From assembly GCF_003666605.1 (NCBI RefSeq), contig NZ_RCIV01000006.1, positions 62,001-126,000 on the forward strand: DNA of 64,000 nucleotides, written 5' to 3'. Source of the DNA: Propionibacterium australiense. Its GTDB lineage: Bacteria; Actinomycetota; Actinomycetes; Propionibacteriales; Propionibacteriaceae. This document shows, piece after piece, positions 34,142 to 43,257 of the stretch. The translations under genes and the position numbers were made by a program. The notes beneath the pieces were generated by a model that searched no databases, had not been told where the DNA came from, and worked only from the letters and a program-made list of their open reading frames with translations. The stretch's first letter is position 1. Every line of letters starts with the position of its first letter.

Positions 34142-34191
34142 ACGGCGTGTGGGGCCGCACCCTTCGTCTCGGGTGCGGCCCCACACGCCGT
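34142..34191. terminator. Strong bidirectional terminator hairpin
   Basis: A perfect 21-bp stem (34142-34162 with 34171-34191) and an 8-nt loop lie between the convergent holin-like gene and ptsH. The stem starts ACGGCGTGTGGGG. No long T-run, as is common in high-GC actinomycetes. Confidence 0.8.
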
Positions 34192-34215
34192 CAGCTGCTC
34201 GACGGGGCGACTGCC

Positions 34216-34479
34216 TCAGGCGTCGAGATCCTGCTCGATGAGCGCGGCGATCGCCTCGACGGCGGCGGCGTCATCGGACTCGACGCGAACGGTGGCGCCC
34301 TGACCGGCGCCGAGAGTCATGATCATGAGCGGGGAGGCAGCGTCGACGCCCTCCTCGTCGCTGCCCGCGATCGACAGCAGGATCTCATCGTCGAACTCGC
34401 CGGCCTTCTCGGCTATCAGTGCCGCAGGACGGGCATGCAGACCGACCGAGGAACCGACGACTGCGTCTTTGCTGGCCAT
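34216..34479 (-). CDS. ptsH: Phosphocarrier protein HPr
   Basis: An 87-aa PTS carrier. The phosphorylated His15 is in GLHARPA. The second conserved site region, DAASPLMIMTLGAGQG, contains Ser49, equivalent to the regulatory Ser46. It accepts phosphate from enzyme I, encoded divergently 197 bp away, and passes it to sugar EIIs and to DhaM. Ribosome site AAGGAAGGGAACG precedes the ATG. Confidence 0.96.
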   Translation of the reverse strand: MASKDAVVGSSVGLHARPAALIAEKAGEFDDEILLSIAGSDEEGVDAASPLMIMTLGAGQGATVRVESDDAAAVEAIAALIEQDLDA

Positions 34480-34537
34480 GGGACGTTCCCTTCCTTAGTA
34501 GGACAGATACGTGAGGAATTCTCCCACACCAGCGGAC

Positions 34538-34549
34538 GATTCATGAATC
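34538..34549. promoter_or_regulatory. Perfect 12-bp palindrome between ptsH and ptsI
   Basis: GATTCATGAATC lies in the 197-bp divergent region, 58 bp from ptsH and 127 bp from ptsI. It may be a shared operator. The regulator is unknown. Confidence 0.4.
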
Positions 34550-34676
34550 CTCCCAGCCCAGAAGCTGGGCATCCTGCGCGACGACGACAGGACGTGCGAG
34601 ACTGAGACCGTTCATCTACCCCTTGTGGCCGCGCAGACGCGGTTCACGGCCCCGGCGGGGCGTGCAGGAGGAAGTC

Positions 34677-36362
34677 ATGGCCCAGGCAGAATCACTGACA
34701 ATCACCGGAACCGGCGTCGTGTCCGGCGTCGCCTACGCGCCGGTCAGCCGCGTGCAGCCGCGCCCGCAGCTGCCCACGCACGGCACGATCGAGGAGAGCG
34801 AGCAACAGGCCGAGATCGACCACTTCGCCGAAGCCGTCGTGGCGGTGCAGGACAACCTGCTCGACAGGGCCGAGCACGCCACCGGCAACGCGGCCGAGGT
34901 GCTGCGCGCGACCGCCGAGCTCACCGCCGACCGCGGCCTGTCCCGCGCGGTGAAGAAGCTCATCAAGCAGAACGAGAGCGCCGAGTGGGCGGTCGTCCAG
35001 GCCGTCGACAACCTGGTCACCCAGTTCGAGCGCCTCGGCGGCCTGTACGCCGAACGCACCACCGACCTCAAGGACATCCGTGACCGGGTCATCGCCGAAC
35101 TCCGCGGCGAACCGGCGCCGGGCGTCCCCGAACCGACCCGTCCCATCGTCCTGGTGGCCGAGGACCTCGCCCCCGCCGACACCGCCGGACTGAACCCCGA
35201 ACTCACCGTCGCGCTGGTCACCGAGGCGGGCGGCAAGACGAGCCACACCGCCATCATCGCCCGCCAGCTGGGCATCCCGTGCATCGTCGGCACCGGCAAG
35301 GCCATCCGCCAGATCAAGAACGACACGCCCGTGCTCGTCGACGGCAAGGCCGGCACGGTCATCTCCAACCCGGACCCCGACAAGGCCGAAGCGGCCGTCG
35401 CCGAATCGACCGCCTATCTCAACCGCGTCCGCGCCTGGAAGGGCCCGGGGCGTACGAGTGACGGCTACGGCGTCGAGCTGCTCGCCAATGTGGGCAACGG
35501 CGAGGCCGCCGCCAAGGCCGCGGCCGGTGAGAGCGAGGGCGTCGGCCTGTTCCGCACCGAGCTGTGCTTCCTGTCGGCCCCGACCGAGCCGAGCATCGAG
35601 GACCAGGCCGCGATCTACCGCGAGGTCCTCGAGCCGTACGCGGGCCGCGGCGGGCACACGCACGTCGTCATCCGCACCCTGGACGCCGGCTCGGACAAGC
35701 CACTGGCCTTCGCGAACTTCGAGACCGAGGAGAACCCGGCGCTCGGCGTCCGCGGCCTGCGGCTGGCCACCGACAACCCGGAGCTACTGGCCCACCAGCT
35801 CGACGCGATCGCCGCCGCCAAGGCAGGCCTCGACATCGACGTCTGGGTGATGGCCCCGATGGTCGCCACCGTCGCCGAGGCCCGTGACTTCGCCAAGTCC
35901 TGCCGCGACCGCGGCCTGTGGCCAGGAGTCATGGTCGAGGTGCCTGCCGTCGCGCTGAACGCCGACCAGGTGCTCGCCGAGGTCGAGTTCTTCTCGATCG
36001 GCACGAACGACCTGACGCAGTACGCCATGGCATCGGACCGGCTGTCACCGCACCTGGCGGCGCTGAACGACCCATGGCAGCCGGCGGTCCTCAGGCTCAT
36101 CCAGATGGCCGCGCAGGCCGGCCTGCGCGCCAACAAGCCGGTCGGCGTCTGCGGCGAGGCCGCCGCCGACCCGCTGCTGGCCTGCGTGCTCGCCGGTCTC
36201 GGCGTCACCTCGCTGTCGATGGCCGCCCCCGCCCTGCCGGCCGTCGGCGTCCAGCTCGGCGACGTGACGATCGAGCAGTGCCGTCAGGCGGCCCAGGCCG
36301 CTGTCGCCGCCCCCGACGCGGTGAGCGCCAAGGCGAAGGCCGCCGCGATCCTCGGCGCCTGA
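34677..36362 (+). CDS. ptsI: PTS enzyme I (phosphoenolpyruvate--protein phosphotransferase)
   Basis: A 561-aa cytoplasmic enzyme that moves phosphate from PEP to HPr. The active His190 is in GGKTSHTAIIARQLGIPC. The PEP-binding barrel shows VGLFRTELCFL, the IRTLDAGSDKPL motif and FSIGTNDLTQYAMASDR. The C-terminal Cys is present in GVCGEAAADP. The length is usual for EI. The ATG is preceded by CAGGAGGAAGTC. It is divergent from ptsH instead of forming a ptsHI operon. Confidence 0.97.
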   Translation: MAQAESLTITGTGVVSGVAYAPVSRVQPRPQLPTHGTIEESEQQAEIDHFAEAVVAVQDNLLDRAEHATGNAAEVLRATAELTADRGLSRAVKKLIKQNESAEWAVVQAVDNLVTQFERLGGLYAERTTDLKDIRDRVIAELRGEPAPGVPEPTRPIVLVAEDLAPADTAGLNPELTVALVTEAGGKTSHTAIIARQLGIPCIVGTGKAIRQIKNDTPVLVDGKAGTVISNPDPDKAEAAVAESTAYLNRVRAWKGPGRTSDGYGVELLANVGNGEAAAKAAAGESEGVGLFRTELCFLSAPTEPSIEDQAAIYREVLEPYAGRGGHTHVVIRTLDAGSDKPLAFANFETEENPALGVRGLRLATDNPELLAHQLDAIAAAKAGLDIDVWVMAPMVATVAEARDFAKSCRDRGLWPGVMVEVPAVALNADQVLAEVEFFSIGTNDLTQYAMASDRLSPHLAALNDPWQPAVLRLIQMAAQAGLRANKPVGVCGEAAADPLLACVLAGLGVTSLSMAAPALPAVGVQLGDVTIEQCRQAAQAAVAAPDAVSAKAKAAAILGA

Positions 36363-36375
36363 GGACGTCCCCGCC

Positions 36376-36413
36376 ACGGGGCCGCTGGGCTGTTCCGGGC
36401 TCAGCGGCCCCGT
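36376..36413. terminator. Terminator hairpin after ptsI, overlapping the end of the S4 gene
   Basis: ACGGGGCCGCTG (36376-36387) pairs with CAGCGGCCCCGT (36402-36413), extendable by wobble pairs. It covers the last codons of the convergent S4-domain gene. Confidence 0.7.
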
Positions 36414-36754
36414 AGTCTCTCGATCTCGCGGCGTTCCTTCTTCGTCGGCCGGCCCGAACCCTTGTCGCGCCGCGCCACCGGGTTGGCCAGGTAGGCGGGT
36501 CGCTCGGGGGACAGGTCACGGTAGGCGGTCTGGGCGATCTTGGCCCCGACGCGTTTGTCGAGCAGCTGGACGACCTCGAAGGTGCGGTCCCAGCCGGGCG
36601 TGCGGACCGTGACGATGTCGCCGGGGCTGATCCGCTGGGCCGGTTTGATCGGCGCATCGTTGAGCCGGACGTGACCGCCCTTGACCGCCTGGGTGGCCAG
36701 GCTGCGGGTCTTGTAGATCCGGACGCTCCACAGCCACACGTCGATCCTCGTCAT
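36401..36754 (-). CDS. S4-domain RNA-binding protein (Hsp15-like)
   Basis: A 117-aa basic protein. Residues 1-55 are an S4 domain (RIDVWLWSVRIYKTRSLATQ, then KGGHVRLNDAPIKPAQRISP). The basic tail GSGRPTKKERREIERLRGR is typical of HslR/Hsp15, which binds stalled 50S subunits with nascent chains. Stand-alone gene. The 3' end is part of the ptsI terminator hairpin. Confidence 0.88.
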   Translation of the reverse strand: MTRIDVWLWSVRIYKTRSLATQAVKGGHVRLNDAPIKPAQRISPGDIVTVRTPGWDRTFEVVQLLDKRVGAKIAQTAYRDLSPERPAYLANPVARRDKGSGRPTKKERREIERLRGR

Positions 36755-36805
36755 GGCTCCACAGTGACGCCTCGCGGGGGCTCAGTCAACACGCGGGGGA
36801 CGCGC

Positions 36806-37498
36806 TCAGCGCCGATCAGACCTGAACCGCTCGGGCACCTCGACGAGACGGCCTGCGTCCCACGGCTGCTCCCATCCGCCGATGCGCAGCAGCAGATCGG
36901 TGAGGAAGGCCGTGAAGCCCCACACGAACAGGTCACCGAACTGCCAGGCCGGACCGATCGTCCGCCCGGGGTGGCGGGCGCTGACGCGCCTGCCCGGGTC
37001 GGCGAGGGCACTGACCGGCCAGGCGTGGACGCTGGCGACCTCGCGGGGGTCCCCGGGGGTGAGCGCGGACTCGGCGCTGCGCCAGCCGACGACGGGGACG
37101 ACGTCGAACCCGGTGACGGACAGGTTCACGGCGGGCATCGTGCCGAGCACGTGCACCTCGTCCGGTCCGAGGCCGATCTCCTCGTTCGCCTCGCGCAGCG
37201 CGGTGGCGACAGCACCCTCGTCCCCTCGGTCCGCGCGGCCACCGGGGAACGAGACCTGCCCGCCGTGGTCGCGCAGCCCGCCGGCTCGCTCGGTGTAGAC
37301 CAGGTTCGGGTCGGGGCCGTCCGAGAGCAGCAGGAGCACCGCCGAGGGGCTCCCCAGCCCGTGGGCCCGCCACCGCGCGGGCAGCAGGCCGACGGTCGCG
37401 GGATCGGCGAGAGCGGCCGACAGCTCAGCCAGCGCCGGCGGCACCCACAGGCCGTCGTCCGCGCTGGGGGCCGGGCTCGTCAGCGACTGTCCGCTCAT
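36806..37498 (-). CDS. NUDIX hydrolase, CoA pyrophosphatase type
   Basis: A 230-aa protein. The UPF0035-type signature LRDHGGQVSFPGGRADRGDE is followed directly by the Nudix helix ATALREANEEIGL. This combination marks NudL/CoA diphosphatase enzymes, which cut CoA and its esters to acyl-phosphopantetheine and 3',5'-ADP. Its ATG overlaps the stop of the RidA gene. Last gene of the DUF4177-RidA-NUDIX set. Confidence 0.88.
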   Translation of the reverse strand: MSGQSLTSPAPSADDGLWVPPALAELSAALADPATVGLLPARWRAHGLGSPSAVLLLLSDGPDPNLVYTERAGGLRDHGGQVSFPGGRADRGDEGAVATALREANEEIGLGPDEVHVLGTMPAVNLSVTGFDVVPVVGWRSAESALTPGDPREVASVHAWPVSALADPGRRVSARHPGRTIGPAWQFGDLFVWGFTAFLTDLLLRIGGWEQPWDAGRLVEVPERFRSDRR

Positions 37499-37950
37499 AC
37501 GCGGGCGACCAGCTCGACCTCGACCGAGGCGTTCTTGGGCAGCACCGCGACACCGACGGCGCTGCGGATGTGGCGGCCGTCGGCGCCGAAGATCTCGGCG
37601 AGGACGTCGGAGGCGCCGTTGGCCACGGCCGCCTGCTCGGTGAAACCGGGCGCGCTGGCCACGAAGACGGTGACCTTGGCGATGCCCTTGATGGCGTCGA
37701 CGCCGCCTGCCACCTCGGCGGCGGCGGCCAGGGCGTTGAGGACCGAGACCCGGGCGGCGGCCAGGGCCGCCGCGGTGTCGATCTCGTCCCCGACGAGCCC
37801 GGTGACGAGGCCGTCGGGCGTGAAGGGGATCTGCCCGGAGGTCTGGACGGTGTCACCCAGGCGAACGGCCGGGACGTAGGAGCCGACGGGAGTGGCGACC
37901 GGCGGCAGGGTGATGCCGAGTTCTGCGAGCCGCTGGGAGGGGGTGCTCAT
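37495..37950 (-). CDS. RidA family protein (2-iminoacid deaminase-like)
   Basis: A 151-aa protein of the YjgF/YER057c/UK114 family. It has QTSGQIPFTPDG near the middle and IRSAVGVAVLPKNASVEVEL at the C-terminus, including the Arg that binds the carboxylate of imine substrates. It belongs to the longer RidA subgroup with an N-terminal extension (MSTPSQRLAELGITLPP). Overlaps both neighbours by 4 bp. Confidence 0.88.
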   Translation of the reverse strand: MSTPSQRLAELGITLPPVATPVGSYVPAVRLGDTVQTSGQIPFTPDGLVTGLVGDEIDTAAALAAARVSVLNALAAAAEVAGGVDAIKGIAKVTVFVASAPGFTEQAAVANGASDVLAEIFGADGRHIRSAVGVAVLPKNASVEVELVARV

Positions 37951-38159
37951 GACCTCACCGGCCTCTTGAAGAAACCGACGTAGTTCACGGCGGCCGGCAG
38001 GCCGTCGTCGGCCGCTGCCGCCTCGGGGCCGGGGACGAGCTGGACGAGTTCCCAGCCGTCCGCGCCGAAGTTGTTGAGTATCTGCTGGGCGACGTGGCTC
38101 AGGACAGGAGCCGTGAAGTACTCCCACCTCGTCACGTCAGCGGTGCCGTTGTCAGGCAT
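37947..38159 (-). CDS. DUF4177-type small protein
   Basis: A 70-aa protein. WEYFTAPVLSHVAQQILNNF and GADGWELVQLVP fit the DUF4177 pattern (WEY..., GxxGWELV). AGGGGA lies 5 nt before the ATG. Function unknown; it is first in the operon with ridA and the NUDIX gene. Confidence 0.8.
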   Translation of the reverse strand: MPDNGTADVTRWEYFTAPVLSHVAQQILNNFGADGWELVQLVPGPEAAAADDGLPAAVNYVGFFKRPVRS

Positions 38160-38463
38160 TGAGGTCCCCTGTTCTGCGGAGCGCCGGGCTGGTGCCGGGC
38201 GCGACTCGTGGCGGGTGCCCGGACTCTCTGGCCGGGCACCGTCCCCGGGCGGCCTGCCTGCGGTGGGCCCTCACGGGAACATCGTCCAAGCTACCCCAGG
38301 GCGCCGCCGGCCCCGGGCCCTGTCCGGCCCCGGGCCACGCCCCGTCCTCGGCACCACTCCTCCGGTCGCGCGTCGCGGCGGGCACCACCATGGCCCATGT
38401 CGGCTCTGCGGCAGGCGCAGCGAGCACGCCTGCCCAGGCGGAAAGGCAGTTAGGCTTGAACGC
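38160..38463. other. Divergent region between the DUF4177 gene and the PBP gene
   Basis: 304 bp, very GC-rich, with no supported gene. It ends in the leaderless-type promoter of the PBP gene. Nothing else is recognised. Confidence 0.5.
38451..38456 (+). promoter_or_regulatory. -10 element of a probable leaderless promoter (PBP gene)
   Basis: TAGGCT, then TGAACGC, then the ATG at 38464. Confidence 0.5.
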
Positions 38464-40668
38464 ATGAGTGATCGACAGTCGGGTGCCAGAGTCAACTCGA
38501 TGCTGACATTCCTTCTCGTCAGCGTCGTGTGCGGCGTCGTCGTGGCGGGCATGTGGATGCCCTTCGCCGGTGTCGCCTCGGCCGGGACCAAGACGGTGGC
38601 GGCCAATCTGCAGAACGTGCCCGCCGACCTCACCGTCCCGCAGCAGGCCGAGGGCTCCAAGGTGCTGCTGGCCGACGGCTCGACGCTCGCCGAGTTCTAC
38701 GACCAGAACCGTGAGTACGTCGCGCTCGACCAGATCTCCCCCATGATGCAGAAGGCGCAGCTGGCCGTCGAGGACCACCGCTTCTACTCGCACGGCGCCA
38801 TCGACCTGCAGGGCGTGCTGCGTGCCTTCGCCGGCAATGTCGCCGGCGGTGACATCAGCGGCGGCGGCTCGACGCTCAGCCAGCAGTACATCAAGCAGGT
38901 GCGCATCCAGCTGGCCCAGGAGAAGAACGACGCCGAGGCCGAGGCGGCCGCCCAGGAGGCCACCTTGAGCCGCAAGATCCTCGAGATGCGCTACGCCGTG
39001 GCGCTCGAGGAGCAGCTCACCAGCCAGCTCGGCTCCCTCAAGGCCGCCAAGGACCAGATCCTCGAGCGCTATCTCAACATCAGCTACTACGGGGACGGCG
39101 CCTACGGGGTCCAGGCCGCGGCCCAACACTACTTCGGCATCGACGCCTCCGAGCTCAACCTCGAGCAGTCGGCCATGCTCGCCGGTCTCGTCCAGAGCCC
39201 GAGCCAGACCGACCCGGTCAACAACACCAAGGCGGGCATCGAACGCCGCAACGTCGTACTCGACCAGATACTCCGGTGGGACCAGGAGGGCGTCTGGTTC
39301 GAGGGCCTCGACCAGCTCACCCAGGAGCAGGTCGACGCCGCCAAGGCCACCGGCTTCGACCCGAGCAGGGTCGTCGAGGACTCCAGCGGCTGCACGGCGG
39401 CCCGCTACCCCTTCATCTGCCAGTACGTCGAGAACGTGCTGCTGTCCGATGAGATGTCCGAGCTCGGGGCAACCCGCGATGACCGCCAGCGCACGCTCTA
39501 CCGCGGCGGCCTGACCATCCAGACGGTCATCAACCCCGCCACCCAGGACGCCGCCCAGAACGCCATCAGCAACCTGGTGAGCCCGACCGACCCGGCCGTC
39601 TCGGTGGCCGTCATGACCGACCCGAAGACCGGCCTCATCAAGGCGATGGCACAGTCCCGCCCGGTGATGGGCGACAACGCCGAGGCCGGTGAGACCTACT
39701 ACAACTACGCGGTCGACGAGTCCATGGGCGGCGCCGATGGCTACCAGGCCGGCTCGACCTTCAAGGCATTCGTCGCGGCCGCCGCCATCGACCAGGGATT
39801 CATTCCCGACCGGACGATCTACAACGCGCCGGCCACCAAGAACTGGGCCGGCACCACCTTCCGGGGCTGCAACGGCGACTTCTCCCTGGTCGACTCCTGG
39901 CAGGTCTCGAACTCGTGGAAGACCGGTTCGATGAATCTCAACACGGCGATGGCCTACTCGGTGAACAACTACTTCGTGGCCCTCGAACGCGACGCCGGCG
40001 TCTGCGCCTCGGTGCGGATGGCCGAGAAGGTCGGCATGAAGCTGGCCAGCAACGACGGCACCACGCTGGAGGACTACGGCGACGTGGCCTCGTTCACGCT
40101 CGGCGCCCTCAACGTGACACCGCTGTCGATGGCCGAGGCATACGCCACCTTCGCCAACCGCGGCGTGCACTGCGATCCGATCATCCTGTCGTCCATCAAG
40201 ACCGAGAACGGCACCGAGGTGCCCGTGCCGAGCGCCAACTGCCAGCAGGTGATCGACGAGAACACCGCGGACGGGGTGAACTCGGTCCTCAAGTCCGTGC
40301 TGCAGTCCGGCGGCACGGGCTACTCCCAGCGCCTGTCGGGCGACTACGACCAGGCGGGCAAGACCGGTACCGCGGGTTCCACCGCCACCGAGTCGGCCGT
40401 GTGGTTCAACGCCTACACGCCCGATCTCGAGGGCGTCGCGATGATCTCCGTCGACTCCGGCGACGACTACTGGACGGGCCGCAGCAAGACCCTGACCGGC
40501 CTGCAGCTGGCCAACGGCACCTACCTGTCGGGCAACTCGACCACCGAGTCGGGTGGCATCTGGCGGTCCATGATGTCGGCCGAGATCGGCACCATCACCA
40601 ACCCGTCCAGCTTCGCCGGCTACACGCCGAAGAGTTCCACCCAGTCCGAGCTCTACACCGGGAGGTGA
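38464..40668 (+). CDS. Class A penicillin-binding protein (bifunctional transglycosylase/transpeptidase)
   Basis: A 734-aa cell-wall synthase anchored by one N-terminal helix (about residues 13-33). The GT51 domain shows AVEDHRFYSHGAIDLQG (catalytic Glu), GGSTLSQQYIKQ, and KDQILERYLN with YYGDGAYGVQAAA. The transpeptidase domain has AGSTFK (nucleophile Ser), SVNN (SxN) and KTGTAG. It is shorter than many actinobacterial PonA proteins and lacks a PASTA domain and a Pro-rich tail. A metallophosphoesterase gene follows after 4 bp. Confidence 0.94.
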   Translation: MSDRQSGARVNSMLTFLLVSVVCGVVVAGMWMPFAGVASAGTKTVAANLQNVPADLTVPQQAEGSKVLLADGSTLAEFYDQNREYVALDQISPMMQKAQLAVEDHRFYSHGAIDLQGVLRAFAGNVAGGDISGGGSTLSQQYIKQVRIQLAQEKNDAEAEAAAQEATLSRKILEMRYAVALEEQLTSQLGSLKAAKDQILERYLNISYYGDGAYGVQAAAQHYFGIDASELNLEQSAMLAGLVQSPSQTDPVNNTKAGIERRNVVLDQILRWDQEGVWFEGLDQLTQEQVDAAKATGFDPSRVVEDSSGCTAARYPFICQYVENVLLSDEMSELGATRDDRQRTLYRGGLTIQTVINPATQDAAQNAISNLVSPTDPAVSVAVMTDPKTGLIKAMAQSRPVMGDNAEAGETYYNYAVDESMGGADGYQAGSTFKAFVAAAAIDQGFIPDRTIYNAPATKNWAGTTFRGCNGDFSLVDSWQVSNSWKTGSMNLNTAMAYSVNNYFVALERDAGVCASVRMAEKVGMKLASNDGTTLEDYGDVASFTLGALNVTPLSMAEAYATFANRGVHCDPIILSSIKTENGTEVPVPSANCQQVIDENTADGVNSVLKSVLQSGGTGYSQRLSGDYDQAGKTGTAGSTATESAVWFNAYTPDLEGVAMISVDSGDDYWTGRSKTLTGLQLANGTYLSGNSTTESGGIWRSMMSAEIGTITNPSSFAGYTPKSSTQSELYTGR

Positions 40669-40672
40669 CCCG

Positions 40673-41587
40673 ATGCCGACCCCTGCCCGAGCGATCGCCG
40701 CAGCACTTGGCGGCACGACCGCGTTCGGCGCCTGCATGATCGGCGGCGCCCTCGTCGAGGCGCACGCATTCGTCACCCACCACGTCGACGTCCCGGTGCT
40801 CGCGCCGGGCGCCGCCCCGATCCGCGTGCTCCACGTCTCGGACATCCACCTCATGGCCCGCCAGGGCGACAAGATGGCCTTCCTGCGCCGCCTCGCCGAC
40901 GAGGAACCGGACCTGGTCATCAGCACCGGCGACCACATCAGCCAGGGACAGGCCATCGTCCCCCTCATGGAGTCGCTCATGCCCTTCAAGGGGCTGCCCG
41001 GCGCCTTCGTCTTCGGCTCGAACGACTACGAGGCACCGCGCTGGCGCAACCCGGCCGCCTATCTGTGGCGCAGCACCGCGGGTGAGGCCGAGCCCGCCCG
41101 CGTCGCGCTGCCCACCGGCCATCTGCGGGAGCGGCTGCTGGACCTGGGCTGGGCCGATCTCAACGACGCCACGGCCCGTGTCCAGGTGGCCGGGCGGACG
41201 GTCGACCTGCGCGGCACCGGTGACCCGCACATCCGTCTCGACCACTACGAGCAGGTGGCCGGTCCCCCGTCGCCCGACGCGGAGCTGACGATCGGCGTCA
41301 CCCACGCCCCCTACCGGCGCGTCCTCGACGCGATGATCGACGATGGGTTGCCGCTCGTCGTGGCCGGCCACACGCACGGCGGCCAGATCTGTCTGCCGAA
41401 CGGCCGGGCGATCATCACGAACTGCGACATCGACCCCGGGCGCGCCAGGGGCCTGCACCGCTGGGAGCACGACGGCAACGAGGGCTGGCTGCACGTGAGC
41501 AACGGCATGGGTTCCTCGCCGTTCGCGCCGTACCGCCTGTTCTGCAGGCCGTCGGCGACGCTGCTGCGGCTCGTGCCCGCCGAGTGA
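40673..41587 (+). CDS. Metallophosphoesterase (YkuE-like)
   Basis: A 304-aa protein. It has HVSDIHL (metal-binding D, H, residues about 53-59), STGDHI, GSNDYEAP (GNHD equivalent), THAPYRR and AGHTHGGQ, the five blocks of calcineurin-like phosphoesterases. A hydrophobic N-terminus suggests membrane association. Such genes follow PBP genes in many actinobacteria; the substrate is not known. Co-transcribed with the PBP gene. Confidence 0.9.
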   Translation: MPTPARAIAAALGGTTAFGACMIGGALVEAHAFVTHHVDVPVLAPGAAPIRVLHVSDIHLMARQGDKMAFLRRLADEEPDLVISTGDHISQGQAIVPLMESLMPFKGLPGAFVFGSNDYEAPRWRNPAAYLWRSTAGEAEPARVALPTGHLRERLLDLGWADLNDATARVQVAGRTVDLRGTGDPHIRLDHYEQVAGPPSPDAELTIGVTHAPYRRVLDAMIDDGLPLVVAGHTHGGQICLPNGRAIITNCDIDPGRARGLHRWEHDGNEGWLHVSNGMGSSPFAPYRLFCRPSATLLRLVPAE

Positions 41588-41632
41588 GCGGCCCGCTCCG
41601 GTCTCGATTCGTCTTCGGACGGATTGGTGGGC

Positions 41633-41638
41633 TACACT
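41633..41638 (+). promoter_or_regulatory. -10 element for tRNA-Pro
   Basis: TACACT, 18 nt before the mature tRNA start, with GGC directly before it. No clear -35. Confidence 0.5.
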
Positions 41639-41656
41639 GGCCGCTGGCCAGAGCCA

Positions 41657-41733
<77 letters not shown>

Positions 41734-41735
41734 CG

Positions 41736-41775
41736 ACAGGGGGGCGGGGCACCTCATGGTGCCCCGCCCCCCTGT
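41736..41775. terminator. Terminator hairpin after tRNA-Pro
   Basis: A perfect 18-bp stem with loop TCAT begins 2 nt after the tRNA CCA. The left arm starts ACAGGGGGG. It also faces the end of the convergent sugar transporter gene at 41851. Confidence 0.85.
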
Positions 41776-41850
41776 GGTGTGCCCCGGCCCGCCCTGCGGC
41801 CCTCGCGTGTCCTCGTCACGAGAACCGAAGGAACGAACCGGGGGCAGGTT

Positions 41851-43257
41851 TCAGGAGTAGTCCTCCTCGAAGCGCCGCTCCAGGGCCTCCAGCGTCTGAC
41901 CGAAGGTCTCCGGCAGGAAGCGCCAGTAGAACAGCAGCGAACAGATGTTCACCACGGCGAAGATGAAGAACACATTGCCCTGCACCGCCTCGATGAGGTT
42001 CGGGAAGGTGAAGGAGACGATGACATTGCCCAGCCAGTTGCAGAGCACGGCGACGCCGTTGGCGATGCCGCGCACGCGCATCGGGAAGATCTCCGAGAGC
42101 ATGAGCCAGAAGGTCACACCGATGAAGCACTGCATGAAGAACAAGAAGCTCAGCATGAACAGCAGCACCAGGTAGCTGCGCACCGTCGACTCGGGCAGCA
42201 GGAAGACCAGGCCGAGGACGATGAGCGAGCCGACGACCCCGCTCTGGCCGGTGAGCATCATCCGGCGGCGCGGGAACCGGTTCAGGAAGAACCTGATGCC
42301 GATGTACACCGCGATGACCGACACCACGCCATTGGCGATCGTCGCCACGATGGAGGCCTGCGTCGCCAGACCGGTGGAGATGAGGATCGTCGGAGCGTAG
42401 TACATGATGCCGTTGACGCCGGTGAGCTGGGAGAAGAAGGCCAGCACGATGCCGATGATGGTGATCCTGCGGATCCACGGGATGCGCAGATCGGCCCAGC
42501 TGCCCCGCCCGATGGAGCGCTCCTCCTCGACGCGGCGGATGATGTCCTGGCCCTCGTCCTCGACCTCCTCGGCCAGGCGCACCTCGTTGAGGACCGCCCA
42601 CATGTCCTGGACTCGGCCCTTGTTGGCGAGCCAGCGCGGGGACTCGGGGAGCAGGTGGATGCCGATCCACAGGCCGATGGCCGGCAGGGTCGCGATGGCG
42701 AGCATCCACCGCCACATGTGGGCCTGCGGCCAGATGGTCGCGATGATCGCATTGCAGGTGTAGGCGGCCAGCTGACCCGTGACGATCATGAGTTCGTTGC
42801 GCGAGACCATGGTGCCGCGGATCTTCACCGGCGACATCTCGGACAGGTAGACGGGCACGGTGGCCGAGGCGCCGCCGACGGCCAGTCCGAGGATGAACCT
42901 GAAGAGGATGAGCATCTCCCGGTTGGGGGCGAGGGCGCAGCCGAGGGCGCCGACGAGGAAGATGACGGCCACCGTCATGATGTTTCTCTTGCGTCCGAAG
43001 CGGTCGGACAGGCGGCCGCCGATGAGCGCGCCGAAGGCGGCGCCGACGGTCAGCCCGGTCGTGACGAGGGACTCGTCGAAGGCGGACAGTCCGAAGCCGC
43101 CGGCCTCGGGCGACTCCTTGAGGAACGGCAGGGCGCCGGAGATCACGCCGGTGTCGTAGCCGAAGAGCAGGCCGCCGAGGGTGGCGATGGACCGGATGGT
43201 GAACAGGCGCCGGTCGACCTTCCGCTGGTCGCCGGCGGACGCCACGGCTCCACTCAT
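41851..43257 (-). CDS. MFS sugar porter (inositol/polyol or sugar:H+ symporter type)
   Basis: A 468-aa, 12-helix transporter. Sugar-porter signatures are clear: GGLLFGYDTGVISGALPF (helix 1), GGRLSDRFGRKRN, PVYLSEMSPVKIRG, PESPRWLANKGR, QLTGVNGIMYYAP and the C-terminal PETFG. The pattern is closest to inositol/xylose porters such as IolT. Its ATG overlaps the stop of the isomerase gene (ATGA), so it is third in the operon. The substrate is inferred from neighbours. Confidence 0.92.
   Translation of the reverse strand: MSGAVASAGDQRKVDRRLFTIRSIATLGGLLFGYDTGVISGALPFLKESPEAGGFGLSAFDESLVTTGLTVGAAFGALIGGRLSDRFGRKRNIMTVAVIFLVGALGCALAPNREMLILFRFILGLAVGGASATVPVYLSEMSPVKIRGTMVSRNELMIVTGQLAAYTCNAIIATIWPQAHMWRWMLAIATLPAIGLWIGIHLLPESPRWLANKGRVQDMWAVLNEVRLAEEVEDEGQDIIRRVEEERSIGRGSWADLRIPWIRRITIIGIVLAFFSQLTGVNGIMYYAPTILISTGLATQASIVATIANGVVSVIAVYIGIRFFLNRFPRRRMMLTGQSGVVGSLIVLGLVFLLPESTVRSYLVLLFMLSFLFFMQCFIGVTFWLMLSEIFPMRVRGIANGVAVLCNWLGNVIVSFTFPNLIEAVQGNVFFIFAVVNICSLLFYWRFLPETFGQTLEALERRFEEDYS

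Noticed and set aside
38152-40989. 945-codon open frame on the minus strand
   Set aside because: It is antisense to the PBP gene, has Val/Gly/His-rich shadow composition and no domain; long spurious frames are expected at this GC content.
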